Shown one piece after another: positions 62,969 through 64,000 of a stretch of DNA of 64,000 nt (position 1 is the stretch's first letter; each line of letters opens with the position of its first letter). Made by a program: the position numbers and the translations under genes. Source of the DNA: Sphaerisporangium rufum (GTDB lineage: Bacteria; Actinomycetota; Actinomycetes; Streptosporangiales; Streptosporangiaceae). The notes beneath the pieces are model-generated. The model worked only from the letters and a program-made list of their open reading frames with translations, had not been told where the DNA came from and did no database searches. The DNA is taken from positions 1-64,000 of the forward strand of contig NZ_BOOU01000002.1 of assembly GCF_016863395.1 (NCBI RefSeq), written 5' to 3'.

Positions 62969-63007
62969 CGGGCCTCCCCTGTCGTAGGTCACGGCTAAGA
63001 TCCCGGC

Positions 63008-63685
63008 ATGACCGGACGTCCATTGAACGAGGTCGTCGAGCCCGGCTGGGCCGCCGCCCTGGAACCCGTCGCCGAGCGCGTCGCCGCGCTCGGCGACTTC
63101 CTCAGGCAGGAGATCGCCGAGGGTCGGCAGTACCTCCCCGCCGGCCCCAACGTCCTGCGGGCCTTCCAGCAGCCCTTCGACCAGGTGCGGGTGCTCATCG
63201 TGGGGCAGGATCCCTACCCCACCCCCGGTCACCCGGTCGGCCTGAGCTTCTCGGTCGCGCCGGACGTGCGCCCTATCCCCGGCAGCCTGGTCAACATCTT
63301 CAAGGAGTACACCGCCGACCTCGGCCACCCCGCGCCGGCGGGCGGCGACCTGACGCCGTGGACCGAGCAGGGCGTCCTGCTGCTCAACCGGGTGCTCACC
63401 GTCGCCCCCGGCAAGCCGGCCTCGCACCGCGGCAAGGGCTGGGAGCAGGTGACCGAGCAGGCGATCCACGCGCTGGTCGCGCGGAACACCCCGCTGGTCG
63501 CCATCCTGTGGGGCCGCGACGCCCGCTCGCTGAAGCCGATGCTCGGCCACGTCCCCTGCGTGGAGTCCGCGCATCCGAGCCCGCTGTCGGCGCGCAACGG
63601 CTTCTTCGGCAGCCGTCCGTTCAGCCGGGCGAACCAGCTGCTGGAACAGCAGGGCGCCGCGCCCGTGGAGTGGAAGCTTCCCTGA
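63008..63685 (+). CDS. ung: Uracil-DNA glycosylase
   Basis: Ung removes uracil from DNA as the first step of base-excision repair. The 225-residue protein is a family 1 enzyme. It has the water-activating motif [20 protein letters not shown] (catalytic Asp68), [11 protein letters not shown], the motif [11 protein letters not shown], and the minor-groove loop HPSPLSA. The length is normal. ATG 63008 is the start; no strong ribosome binding site is visible. It converges on pgm with a 16-base gap. Confidence 0.96.
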   Translation: MTGRPLNEVVEPGWAAALEPVAERVAALGDFLRQEIAEGRQYLPAGPNVLRAFQQPFDQVRVLIVGQDPYPTPGHPVGLSFSVAPDVRPIPGSLVNIFKEYTADLGHPAPAGGDLTPWTEQGVLLLNRVLTVAPGKPASHRGKGWEQVTEQAIHALVARNTPLVAILWGRDARSLKPMLGHVPCVESAHPSPLSARNGFFGSRPFSRANQLLEQQGAAPVEWKLP

Positions 63686-63701
63686 CCCGGCCCGGCCGCC
63701 G

Positions 63702-64000
63702 TCAGCCGCCGAGCACGCCGTCGACCAGGGCCCGGGCCTCCTCCTGCACCCGCGCGAGGTGGTCGGGGCCCTGGAACGACTCGGCGTAGATCTTGTACAC
63801 GTCCTCGGTGCCGGACGGGCGGGCGGCGAACCAGGCGTCGGCCGTGGCGACCTTGATCCCGCCGAGCGCGGCGCCGTTGCCCGGCGCCGCGGTCTGCACG
63901 GCCGTCACCGGCGCGCCGGCCAGCGTGCCGGCCGTGACGTCCTCAGCCGACAGCCTGCCGAGCGCCGCCTTCTGCTCCCGGGTGGCCGGGGCGTCCACCC
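63702..64000 (-). CDS. pgm: Phosphoglucomutase (alpha-D-glucose phosphate-specific), C-terminal part
   Basis: Only the last 99 or so codons lie in the window; the gene continues beyond its end. The visible part holds the C-terminal phosphohexomutase domain, with [20 protein letters not shown], where RPSGTE is the substrate-phosphate-binding loop, and [20 protein letters not shown] at the end. These match the Pgm type that interconverts glucose-1- and glucose-6-phosphate. It links to treS and sugar uptake in glucan and trehalose metabolism, although it is not in their operon. Confidence 0.9.
   Translation of the reverse strand, partial: VDAPATREQKAALGRLSAEDVTAGTLAGAPVTAVQTAAPGNGAALGGIKVATADAWFAARPSGTEDVYKIYAESFQGPDHLARVQEEARALVDGVLGG

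Overview
The window is very GC-rich DNA from a high-GC actinomycete. The order lysA-hom-...-thrC-thrB-rho-rpmE-prfA-prmC-tsaC, all on the minus strand, is the classic actinomycete threonine/lysine-to-translation block. GTG and TTG starts, stop/start overlaps, an XRE/DUF397 regulator pair, an NrtL-type ArgS-related protein and a TreS-type trehalose synthase fit a Streptosporangiales-like organism (Thermomonosporaceae or a neighbour). That placement is inference; there is no rRNA or tRNA in the window.

Region 1 (1-20785, mostly minus) is the housekeeping block. Reading 5' to 3' on the minus strand it holds nrtL, lysA, hom, two glycosyltransferases coupled to hom, thrC, thrB, rho, a NarL-type two-component system, rpmE, prfA, prmC, tsaC and an incomplete gene with an eight-residue repeat tail. 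A third glycosyltransferase, a paralogue of one of the coupled pair, faces it convergently across a 16-bp perfect terminator stem.

Region 2 (20905-34783) is accessory. A Uma2-family gene and a LysE-type exporter come first. Next are an MHS-family transporter and an NDH-2-like flavoprotein. Facing them is a nine-gene minus-strand operon (33711 to 25354) encoding a complete lower pathway from 3-hydroxyanthranilate to pyruvate and acetyl-CoA: 3-hydroxyanthranilate 3,4-dioxygenase, ACMS decarboxylase, 2-aminomuconate semialdehyde dehydrogenase, RidA-type 2-aminomuconate deaminase, 4-oxalocrotonate decarboxylase, 2-oxopent-4-enoate hydratase, 4-hydroxy-2-oxovalerate aldolase and acetaldehyde dehydrogenase. 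A type-B carboxylesterase is embedded in it. A LysR regulator is divergent from the operon.

Region 3 (34891-42607) looks like drug resistance and export. A TetR regulator is divergent from an SDR gene and rph, which encodes a rifamycin-inactivating phosphotransferase; the intergenic region carries a 16-bp dyad. A DHA2-type MFS exporter is divergent from a second LysR gene across a 33-bp palindrome, and a second SDR gene follows.

Region 4 (42749-51143) begins with an XRE-DUF5753 / DUF397 pair beside a RsbW-like ATPase gene broken by a perfect 13-bp tandem duplication. It continues with a small membrane protein, a secreted alpha/beta hydrolase, a VOC protein, a coiled-coil CgeB/GT-type glycosyltransferase and a divergent asparagine-synthetase-like protein.

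Region 5 (51457-64000) is sugar handling. It holds treS, a LolD/FtsX-type ABC exporter with its PadR regulator, and an ABC sugar importer with two lipoprotein binding proteins and two permeases. The first permease carries a large insert containing a CnaB/SdrD-like domain. No importer ATPase is present; a shared MsiK-type ATPase elsewhere is likely. A coiled-coil protein with heptad DNA repeats, ung and the 3' end of pgm close the window. No CRISPR array, insertion sequence, phage gene or tRNA was recognised.
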